Below, piece by piece: positions 1-5,715 of a DNA stretch of 7,547 nt. Source of the stretch: Lachnospiraceae bacterium UBA7012 (lineage in GTDB: Bacteria > Bacillota > Clostridia > Lachnospirales > Lachnospiraceae); contig DJXE01000183.1 in the NCBI GenBank assembly GCA_002449595.1, positions 17,216-24,762 on the forward strand. The letters are read 5' to 3'. Under the pieces are notes generated by a model that worked only from the letters and a program-made list of their open reading frames with translations, ran no database searches and had not been told where the DNA came from. The first letter of the stretch is position 1; the number at the start of each line of letters is the position of its first letter. The translations under genes and the position numbers were made by a program.

Positions 1-1073
1 TCAACCACCAGAGCCTGATCGCGACGAAAGCCGCCCGCATCTGCTACGCGGCGAAGGGCGATCCGATCATGGAGTTCGGCCTCCGCAGGGCGCAGGGACC
101 GGACGCCGGCACGTACGGCGCGCGCGCCGCGGTGATCGCCGGATGCGCGGGCACTTCCAACGTCCTATGCGGCGAGCTGTTCGACGTTCCGGTTATGGGA
201 ACGCACGCACACAGCTGGATCATGAGCTTTGACAGCGAGTATGAAGCGTTCAAGACCTATGCGCAGCTCTATCCGACGGCGTGCACGCTGCTCGTGGATA
301 CGTATGACACCCTGAAGTCGGGCGTGCCGAACGCGATCAAGACCTTCGAGTACATGCGCGACAACGGGCTTCCGCTCGACCACATCGGCATTCGCCTGGA
401 TTCGGGCGACCTCGCCTACCTCTCCAAGAAGGCGCGCAAGATGCTCGATGACGCCGGCTTCCCGCAGGCGAAGATCACCGCTTCCAACGACCTGGACGAG
501 CACCTGATCCTCTCCCTGAAGATGCAGGGAGCGGCCATCAATTCCTGGGGCGTCGGCACGCACCTGATCACGGCGAAGGACAACCCGTCCTTCGGCGGCG
601 TGTACAAGCTGGCGGCGATCCAGATGCCGGACGGCACTTTCACACCCAAGATCAAGCTCTCCGAGAACACGGAAAAGGTCACGAACCCGGGCAATAAGAA
701 GATCGTCCGCGTCTACGAAAAGCAGAACCACAAGATCATCGGCGACATCATCTGCCTCGAGGAGGAGCACTTCTCCGAGGACGAGCCGCTGCTCATGTTC
801 GACCCGCAGGAGACCTGGAAGAAGACGAGGTTAAAGCCCGGCGAATTCGAACTGCGCGAGATCATGGTCCCGATCTTCCTCGGCGGCGAGTGCGTCTACA
901 CTTCCCCGAAGACGATGGATATCCGGAAATACTGCCTGGAAGAGCAGGAGACGCTCTGGGAAGAATCCCGCCGTCTCGCGAACCCTCACCAGGTCTACAT
1001 CGACCTCTCCCAGAAGCTGTATGACACGAAGCGCCAGCTCCTGGACGAGATCTCGAATGCCCAGCTTGGGTGA
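1..1073 (+). CDS. pncB: Nicotinate phosphoribosyltransferase, 5'-truncated by the window edge
   Basis: NAD salvage enzyme (Preiss-Handler route): nicotinate + PRPP (+ ATP) gives nicotinate mononucleotide, in the cytosol. The reading frame is already open at base 3, beginning NHQSLIATKAAR, so the true start lies upstream. 356 codons are present against about 480-490 in Firmicutes homologues, so roughly the first quarter is missing. Family blocks seen in order: EFGLRRAQGPDAG just after base 69, GTSNV, MGTHAHSW (195-218), TYDTLKSGVPNAI, GIRLDSGDLAYL (387-422), TASNDLDEH, GVGTHLI and the KLSENTEKVTNPG segment. By alignment with the GTQAHEW block of enteric PncB, the His codon at 210-212 should be the histidine phosphorylated during ATP-coupled turnover; this is from family knowledge, not shown here. 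The Met at 69 lies inside a conserved block and is not the start. The gene ends in TGA at 1071-1073. No U-tailed terminator follows. Identity is secure. Confidence 0.96.
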   Translation, partial: NHQSLIATKAARICYAAKGDPIMEFGLRRAQGPDAGTYGARAAVIAGCAGTSNVLCGELFDVPVMGTHAHSWIMSFDSEYEAFKTYAQLYPTACTLLVDTYDTLKSGVPNAIKTFEYMRDNGLPLDHIGIRLDSGDLAYLSKKARKMLDDAGFPQAKITASNDLDEHLILSLKMQGAAINSWGVGTHLITAKDNPSFGGVYKLAAIQMPDGTFTPKIKLSENTEKVTNPGNKKIVRVYEKQNHKIIGDIICLEEEHFSEDEPLLMFDPQETWKKTRLKPGEFELREIMVPIFLGGECVYTSPKTMDIRKYCLEEQETLWEESRRLANPHQVYIDLSQKLYDTKRQLLDEISNAQLG

Positions 1074-1085
1074 TATGCGCGTAGT

Positions 1086-1226
1086 GATGAGCCATGCGCG
1101 AACAGACTGCCAGACGGACATCGGGAGCTTGCTCCCGTATGGATGTCTGGCAGTTTGTGAGCATACGGCGAATGCCGCGACAGTGAGGGAACGCTCTGCG
1201 TTCCCTCACTGTCGGCATGGTTCATC
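1086..1226. repeat. 141-nt nested palindrome / cloverleaf-like structured element
   Basis: This element fills most of the gap between pncB and the methyltransferase gene. The ends pair over 12 bp (1086-1097 with 1215-1226; one G-T, otherwise Watson-Crick). Inside are three arms. Arm 1 is 1102-1115 with 1145-1158 (14 pairs, one G-T), carrying an inner stem 1122-1128/1131-1137 with a TT loop. A tiny arm is 1161-1164/1172-1175. Arm 3 is the long stem-loop listed separately. Arm 3 abuts the closing stem exactly at 1214/1215, which gives a tidy four-way junction. Small open frames on both strands here are by-products of the palindromes. It could be a dispersed REP/MITE-like repeat, a small RNA, or processing structure in a pncB-to-methyltransferase transcript; a dispersed repeat seems most likely. 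The pairing is seen directly; the class is inferred. Confidence 0.6.
1178..1214. other. Perfect 17-bp stem with 3-nt loop (arm 3 of the cloverleaf element)
   Basis: Bases 1178-1194 and 1198-1214 are exact reverse complements, separated by the triplet TCT. An alternative lower stem pairs 1172-1177 with 1213-1218 at the cost of a 2-nt bulge, so it competes with both the closing stem of the larger element and this stem's base. The stem is strong enough to stall or protect a transcript from 3' exonucleases. However, no T-run follows on the plus strand (next bases GCATGGTTCATC) and no T-run follows on the minus strand, so it is not called an intrinsic terminator. Confidence 0.75.
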
Positions 1227-1253
1227 TCATAACAAGTCAGTTGTGGAATGAAC

Positions 1254-2300
1254 ATGAGATTAGAAGAAATTAAGATCGATTCCCCGGACGCGAAGGAACT
1301 TGAGATCTACGCGTCTGTGAGCGAGCCGCAGCTGCGGCATTATTATGAGCCGGAGCCCGGAATCTTCATCGCCGAGAGCCTGAAGATCATCCCGCGCGCG
1401 CTCCGGGCAGGATATGAGCCCCTCTCTTTCTTCGCGGATGAGAAGAAAGTGCCGGGGCTTCTTTCGGTACTTGAAGATTATGAAGCGGAAGCTGCAGCGG
1501 GCGCAGGTGACAGGCGTGCAGCGGGCGCAGGTGAGCGCGATCCGGAAGCGGATGGAACTGCTGCTGGCGAAGACGCGCCTGCCATCCCATGTTATACCGC
1601 GGAGGCGGCGGTGCTCGACAAGGCAGTCGGCTACCATCTGACGGGCGGAGCCCTGTGTGCCATGCGGCGAAGAGTGCTCCCGTCCGTGGAGGACGTCCTT
1701 GCGGCAGCCGGCTGGCCGCGCCGGATCGCGGTCCTGGAAGGCGTCACCAATCCGACCAACGTCGGCGCGATCTTTCGCAGCGCCGCGGCACTCGGTGTCG
1801 GAACGATCCTTCTCACCGGCGGCTGCGGAGATCCTCTCCAGCGCCGCGCGGTTCGTGTCGGCATGGGAACTGTGTTCCAGATTCCGTGGACGTACCTCCC
1901 GAACACCTCTTATATAAAGAAAGAGATCGACGAGGGAGTCCTCGCTTCAAAAAAGAAGGAAACCGGGGAGGACGTTCCGGCATCTGCAAAGAAAGAAATC
2001 GCCGAGGGAGTCCCTGAAGTGACGCCCGCGCATGAGGCGGAATATATCGCGTATCTGAGAAGACTGGGCTATAAGAGCGCGGCGATGGCGCTCACGGACC
2101 GCTCGGTCTCCGTCAGCGACCCGGGGCCGGCATCTGAGGAGAAGCTCGCAATCGTGCTCGGCAACGAAGGCGAAGGCCTGCTCCAGTCCACGATCGATGC
2201 CTGCGATTACACCGTCAAGATTCCTATGGCAGCCGGCGTCGACTCTCTGAACGTCGCCGCAGCGAGCGCCGTGGCCTTCTGGGCGCTGTGCAATCAATGA
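1254..2300 (+). CDS. TrmH/SpoU-family RNA 2'-O-ribose methyltransferase with repeat insertions
   Basis: SPOUT-fold enzyme that transfers a methyl group from S-adenosylmethionine to a ribose 2'-OH in rRNA or tRNA; the target nucleotide cannot be read from sequence. Numbering from ATG 1254 (348 aa): an N-terminal substrate-binding-like domain to about residue 78, a linker, then the SpoU domain. Motif 1 is around NPTNVGAIFRS (166-176), motif 2 LGNEGEGL (302-309), and motif 3 IPMAAGVDSLNVAAASA (from 323). Motif 3 with the preceding glycines forms the knotted SAM site. Start choice: GTGGA at 1243-1247 lies 6 nt before ATG 1254, while ATG 1248, two codons upstream, has no usable spacing; the longer start is possible. 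Two oddities are an Ala/Gly-rich linker with an exact repeat and a Lys/Glu repeat block in the catalytic domain, so the protein is longer than the usual 260-290 aa. Catalytic motifs look intact. Subfamily (RlmB-like versus other) is unresolved. Confidence 0.9.
   Translation: MRLEEIKIDSPDAKELEIYASVSEPQLRHYYEPEPGIFIAESLKIIPRALRAGYEPLSFFADEKKVPGLLSVLEDYEAEAAAGAGDRRAAGAGERDPEADGTAAGEDAPAIPCYTAEAAVLDKAVGYHLTGGALCAMRRRVLPSVEDVLAAAGWPRRIAVLEGVTNPTNVGAIFRSAAALGVGTILLTGGCGDPLQRRAVRVGMGTVFQIPWTYLPNTSYIKKEIDEGVLASKKKETGEDVPASAKKEIAEGVPEVTPAHEAEYIAYLRRLGYKSAAMALTDRSVSVSDPGPASEEKLAIVLGNEGEGLLQSTIDACDYTVKIPMAAGVDSLNVAAASAVAFWALCNQ
1493..1534 (+). repeat. 18-bp exact direct repeat, 24-bp period, in the methyltransferase linker
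   Basis: Bases 1493-1510 and 1517-1534 are identical (beginning TGCAGCGGGC). The spacing of 24 bp is 8 codons, so duplication keeps frame and encodes AAGAGDR followed by AAGAGER. It sits in an Ala/Gly/Glu/Asp-rich stretch (about 1482-1575) joining the N-terminal domain to the SpoU domain. Looks like recent slippage or unequal-exchange duplication in a flexible linker. Confidence 0.85.
1917..2024 (+). repeat. Three 36-bp degenerate repeats (12 aa each) inside the SpoU domain
   Basis: Three consecutive 36-bp units (1917-1952, 1953-1988, 1989-2024) encode KKEIDEGVLASK, KKETGEDVPASA and KKEIAEGVPEVT. The shared pattern is KKE-x-x-E-x-V-x-x. Units 1 and 3 share the bases coding for GAGGGAGTCC. 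The block falls between the segment ending IPWTYLPNT and the LRRLGYKSAAMALTD segment, where compact homologues have only a short loop. It therefore reads as an in-frame, highly charged surface insertion. Confidence 0.8.
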
Positions 2301-2328
2301 TGGCGCGCGCGGCCGGCGCACGGAACTC

Positions 2329-2357
2329 TTCACAAATCTTTCACATGGTGATAGAAT
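2329..2357 (+). promoter_or_regulatory. Sigma-A-type promoter with extended -10 upstream of ileS
   Basis: A -35 box TTCACA (2329-2334, consensus TTGACA) and a -10 box TAGAAT (2352-2357, consensus TATAAT) are separated by exactly 17 bp. The -10 is preceded by TG-N (2349-2351), the extended -10 signature. The stretch is AT-rich against GC-rich surroundings and begins just after the methyltransferase stop. Transcription would start near 2363-2365, giving a 5' leader of about 110 nt before ileS. Expected to drive ileS and probably glgP. Confidence 0.7.
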
Positions 2358-2368
2358 GGACGAAATTA

Positions 2369-2416
2369 CGCAGGGGTTTATACATGTGCCGGGGTGGCAC
2401 GTGTATAAACAGTGCG
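2369..2416 (+). promoter_or_regulatory. ileS leader hairpin with a T-box-core-like GGGTGGCAC
   Basis: Bases 2376-2390 pair with 2396-2410 over 15 bp (one G-T) around a five-base loop GGGGT. The base is extended by 2369-2372 with 2413-2416 across a small internal loop. The loop and 3' arm read GGGTGGCAC (2392-2400), identical to the first nine positions of the T-box motif GGGTGGNACCGCG, but the following CGCG half is absent. An alternative weak fold pairs 2396-2400 with 2412-2417 (one bulge) directly before TTTTT (2419-2423); the two folds exclude each other. A regulated leader or a decayed T-box are both possible. The hairpin is seen; the function is inference. Confidence 0.5.
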
Positions 2417-2441
2417 CCTTTTTGCCGTAAGGGGCAAAAGG
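2417..2441 (+). promoter_or_regulatory. Second leader hairpin, upstream of the ileS Shine-Dalgarno
   Basis: CCTTTT-T-GCC (2417-2426) pairs with GGCAAAAGG (2433-2441): nine pairs, one bulged T and a six-base loop. There is no U-tract after the 3' arm, so it is not an intrinsic terminator as it stands. The CCTT at 2417-2420 could also pair with AAGG of the ileS ribosome-binding site (2461-2464), but only over four bases. Confidence 0.5.
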
Positions 2442-2460
2442 AAGCAGCGAAACGAACAGC

Positions 2461-2466
2461 AAGGAG
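2461..2466 (+). promoter_or_regulatory. Ribosome-binding site of ileS
   Basis: AAGGAG lies 6 nt before ATG 2473. It is a near-consensus Shine-Dalgarno and fixes the ileS start. Confidence 0.9.
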
Positions 2467-2472
2467 AAGTCT

Positions 2473-5400
2473 ATGTACAAGAAGGTGAATCCCGATCTCC
2501 ACTTCGTCGAGCGGGAGAGGAATACCCGGAAGTTCTGGGACGAAAACCGCATCTTCGAGAAGAGCGTCAAGGCGCGCGAAGGCGGTCCCATGTATATGTT
2601 CTACGACGGCCCGCCGACCGCGAACGGCCAGCCGCACATCGGCCACGTGGAGACGCGTGCGATCAAGGATATCATCCCGCGTTACCGCGCGATGAAGGGA
2701 TATGAAGTGCCCCGCAAGGCCGGCTGGGATACGCACGGCCTCCCGGTCGAGCTCGAAGTCGAGAAGCAGATCGGCATCGAGGGCAAGGACCAGATCGAGG
2801 CTTACGGCATCGAACCCTTCATCAAGAAGTGCAAGGAGTCCGTCTGGACATACAAAGGCATGTGGGAGGAATTCTCCGAGAACGTCGGCTTCTGGGCGGA
2901 CATGGAGAATCCGTACGTCACCTACTACGACGAGTTCATCGAGTCCGAGTGGTGGGCGCTGAAGACGATCTGGGACAAAGGCCTTCTGTACAAGGGCTTC
3001 AAGGTCGTGCCTTACTGCCCGCACTGCGGAACGCCGCTGTCCTCTCACGAGGTCGCGCAGGGATATAAGACGCTGAAGGAGAGATCCGCGATCGTCCGCT
3101 TCAAGGTGAAGGACGAGGACGCGTACTTCCTCGCGTGGACGACGACGCCCTGGACGCTGGCCTCCAATATCGCGCTCTGCGTGAACCCGGAAGACACCTA
3201 CGCGAAAGTGAAGGCGGCGGACGGCTGCGTCTACTATATGGCGCAGGAGCTTCTGGACACTGTTCTTTCCCCGCTCGCGGAGAAGAATCCGGAAGGCGGC
3301 GAAGGCGTGAACGGCATCGCGCCCGGCAAGGCTTATGAAGTCCTCGAGACGATGCCCGGCAAAGCCCTTGAGTACAAGGAATACGAGCCCCTGTATGAGT
3401 GCGCCGCGAAAGTCGTGGAAAAGCAGCATAAGAAGGCCTTCTTCGTCTACTGCGACGACTACGTCACCATGACCGACGGTACCGGCATCGTCCACATCGC
3501 GCCGGCCTTCGGTGAAGACGACGCGCGCGTTGGCAGGAAGTACGATGCTCCCTTCGTGCAGATGGTCGATGAAAAGGGCTGCATGAAGGCGGAGACTCCT
3601 TTTGCGGGCATGCGCTGCAAGCCCACAAAGGATGAGATGGATAAAGGCGCGATCAGCGCGGATCCTGAAGTCATCAAAGAGCTGTCCGCGAGAGGCCTGC
3701 TCTTCTCGGCGCCGAAGTTCGAGCACGACTATCCGCACTGCTGGCGCTGCAACACGCCTCTTTTGTACTACGCGAGAGAGTCCTGGTTCATCCGCATGAC
3801 GGAAGTCAGGGACGACCTCGTGCGCAACAACAAAGAGATCAACTGGGTCCCGCCGACGATGGGCGAAGGCCGCTTCGGCAACTGGCTTGAGAATATCCAG
3901 GACTGGGCGATCTCGAGAAACCGCTACTGGGGAACTCCTCTCAATATCTGGGAGTGCCCGGACTGCGGCAAACAGATCTCGATCGGCAGCCGTAAGGAGC
4001 TCGCGGAGCTGACCGGCGATCCGAACGCGGAGCACATCGAGCTGCACAGACCTTACGTCGACGACTGCATTGTGAAGTGCGAGTGCGGCGGCGCGATGAA
4101 GCGCGTGCCGGAAGTCATCGACTGCTGGTTCGACTCCGGAGCGATGCCTTATGCGCAGCTCCACTATCCTTTTGAGAACAAGGAGCTGTTTGAAAAGCAG
4201 TTCCCCGCGGCCTTCATCTCTGAAGCCGTCGACCAGACGAGAGGATGGTTCTACTCCCTGCACGCGGAGGCGACCCTCCTGTTCAACAAACCTGCATTCA
4301 AGAACGTTATCGTCATGGGCCTCGTCCTCGACAAAGACGGCGAGAAGATGTCCAAGAGCAAAGGCAACGCGGTGAGCCCGATGGAAGCGCTGGAGCAGTA
4401 CGGCGCGGACGCCATCCGCTGGTTCTTCTACACGAACAGCGCACCGTGGCTGCCGAAGAGATTCTCCGGCGACGCCGTGTTGGAAGGCCAGAGGAAGATC
4501 CTCGGCACGCTCTGGAACACCTATGCCTTCTACACGCTCTACGCGGAGATCGACCAGTTCGATCCCACGAAGTACGAGCTGAATTATGAGAGCCTGCCTG
4601 TCATGGACAAGTGGCTGCTCTCGAAGATGAACTCGATGGTAAAGAACGTCGACAGGAATCTTGACGTCTACAAGATCCCGGAGGCTGCTGCCGTCCTCGA
4701 GGAGTTCGTCGACGACATGAGCAACTGGTACGTCCGCCGCTGCCGCGACCGCTTCTGGGCAAAGGGCATGGAACAGGACAAGATCGACGCGTATATGACC
4801 CTTTTCACGGCTCTGAAGACCGTGTGCCAGTGCGCGGCGCCATTCATCCCGTTCATGACGGAGGAGATCTACCAGAACATCGTCCGGACGGTCGACAAGA
4901 ACGCGCCGGAGAGCGTCCACCTGTGCGACTTCCCGGCAGTGAACGAAGCGCAGATCGACGCGGCGCTCGAGGCTTCCATGGACGAAGTCCTCAGGATCGT
5001 CGTGCTCGGCCGCGCCTGCAGAAATCTCTCTTCCAGAAAGAACCGCCAGCCGCTCGCAAAGATGCTGGTCAAGGCGCAGATGAAGCTGGACGGCTTCTTT
5101 ACGGATATCATCACGAGTGAGCTGAACGTGAAGGAACTCGAGTTCACGGACGACGTGTCCGGACTCATCGGATACAGCTTCAAGCCGCAGCTGCGGACCG
5201 TCGGCCCGAAGTACGGCAAGCTCCTCGGCGGGATCCGCGCATATCTCTCTTCTGTCGACGGCAGCGCTGCGATGGCGCAGCTGAAGGAAGAAGGCGCGCT
5301 GAAGTTTGAAGTGAACGGCGCTCCTGTGGAGCTGACCGAGGACGATCTCCTTGTCGAGACGGTCCAGAAGGAAGGCATGGTCACGCAGGAAGACGGCAAG

Positions 5401-5694
5401 GTCACAGTGATTCTGGATACGAACCTGACGCCGGAGCTGGTGGAAGAGGGCTATGTGCTCGAGCTCATCAGCAAGATCCAGACAATGCGCAAAGATTCGG
5501 GCTTCGAGGTGATGGACCGCATTCGCGTCAGCCTCTCCGGAAACGACGCGCTCTACGACGTTGCGGAAAAGAACGCCGCTGCGATCACGGGCAAGGTGCT
5601 CGCGGACAAGGTGGAGAAGGATGCGGCGCTCGCCATACAGAAAGATTGGGATATCAACGGAGAAAAGGTGACGATCGGCGTCGAGAAGAAGTAA
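2473..5694 (+). CDS. ileS: Isoleucyl-tRNA synthetase, type 2 (eukaryotic-like), complete
   Basis: Cytosolic class Ia synthetase: charges tRNA-Ile with isoleucine using ATP and hydrolyses mischarged valine. 1073 aa, close to other type 2 IleRS. The Rossmann catalytic core carries HIGH (55-58) and GWDTHGLP (84-91). CP1 editing domain: threonine-rich TTTPWT (223-228) and GTGIVHIAPAFGEDD (336-350). Zinc-ligand cysteines are C182/C185 with C423/C426, and C495/C498 with C536/C538, the arrangement of Thermus-type IleRS. WFDSG follows, then KMSKS (625-629). The anticodon-binding helical domain starts near 710 (NWYVRR at 751-756), and a C-terminal tRNA-binding extension runs from about 870 to the end. 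Blocks such as ESEWWALKTIWDKGLLYKG and LSSHEVAQGYK place it in type 2, not the E. coli-like type 1; type 2 enzymes are generally poorly inhibited by mupirocin. The start is set by AAGGAG at 2461-2466. The own promoter and structured leader are upstream; glgP follows after 21 bp. No damage is seen. Confidence 0.98.
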   Translation: MYKKVNPDLHFVERERNTRKFWDENRIFEKSVKAREGGPMYMFYDGPPTANGQPHIGHVETRAIKDIIPRYRAMKGYEVPRKAGWDTHGLPVELEVEKQIGIEGKDQIEAYGIEPFIKKCKESVWTYKGMWEEFSENVGFWADMENPYVTYYDEFIESEWWALKTIWDKGLLYKGFKVVPYCPHCGTPLSSHEVAQGYKTLKERSAIVRFKVKDEDAYFLAWTTTPWTLASNIALCVNPEDTYAKVKAADGCVYYMAQELLDTVLSPLAEKNPEGGEGVNGIAPGKAYEVLETMPGKALEYKEYEPLYECAAKVVEKQHKKAFFVYCDDYVTMTDGTGIVHIAPAFGEDDARVGRKYDAPFVQMVDEKGCMKAETPFAGMRCKPTKDEMDKGAISADPEVIKELSARGLLFSAPKFEHDYPHCWRCNTPLLYYARESWFIRMTEVRDDLVRNNKEINWVPPTMGEGRFGNWLENIQDWAISRNRYWGTPLNIWECPDCGKQISIGSRKELAELTGDPNAEHIELHRPYVDDCIVKCECGGAMKRVPEVIDCWFDSGAMPYAQLHYPFENKELFEKQFPAAFISEAVDQTRGWFYSLHAEATLLFNKPAFKNVIVMGLVLDKDGEKMSKSKGNAVSPMEALEQYGADAIRWFFYTNSAPWLPKRFSGDAVLEGQRKILGTLWNTYAFYTLYAEIDQFDPTKYELNYESLPVMDKWLLSKMNSMVKNVDRNLDVYKIPEAAAVLEEFVDDMSNWYVRRCRDRFWAKGMEQDKIDAYMTLFTALKTVCQCAAPFIPFMTEEIYQNIVRTVDKNAPESVHLCDFPAVNEAQIDAALEASMDEVLRIVVLGRACRNLSSRKNRQPLAKMLVKAQMKLDGFFTDIITSELNVKELEFTDDVSGLIGYSFKPQLRTVGPKYGKLLGGIRAYLSSVDGSAAMAQLKEEGALKFEVNGAPVELTEDDLLVETVQKEGMVTQEDGKVTVILDTNLTPELVEEGYVLELISKIQTMRKDSGFEVMDRIRVSLSGNDALYDVAEKNAAAITGKVLADKVEKDAALAIQKDWDINGEKVTIGVEKK

Positions 5695-5701
5695 CGCCGG
5701 G

Positions 5702-5707
5702 AAGGGA
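5702..5707 (+). promoter_or_regulatory. Ribosome-binding site of glgP
   Basis: AAGGGA lies 8 nt before ATG 5716, within the 21-bp gap after ileS. It supports this start and separate initiation on a shared transcript; no promoter fits in the gap. Confidence 0.75.
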
Positions 5708-5715
5708 AAGAATTT

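Noticed and set aside
165..770. Minus-strand frame opposite pncB as a gene
   Set aside because: Same register-matched shadow effect over conserved pncB motifs.
1178..1214. Intrinsic terminator for pncB
   Set aside because: The stem is ideal, but no T-tract follows on either strand.
995..1255. Small plus- and minus-strand open frames across the pncB-methyltransferase gap as short proteins
   Set aside because: They read through the nested palindromes and into pncB, lack ribosome-binding sites, and show no plausible protein pattern.
1589..2017. Arg/Ser-rich plus-frame open frame within the methyltransferase gene
   Set aside because: Out-of-frame reading of a GC-rich gene whose SpoU motifs are clear in the other frame.
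2301..2472. Complete isoleucine T-box riboswitch
   Set aside because: Only the nine-base core matches. No Stem I, specifier loop or AGTA-type loop is seen, the gap is too short, and no terminator with a T-tract follows. Kept only as a speculative finding.
2288..2488. Short open frame overlapping the ileS leader as a leader peptide
   Set aside because: It begins inside the methyltransferase gene, upstream of the promoter, has no ribosome-binding site, and is not rich in isoleucine codons.
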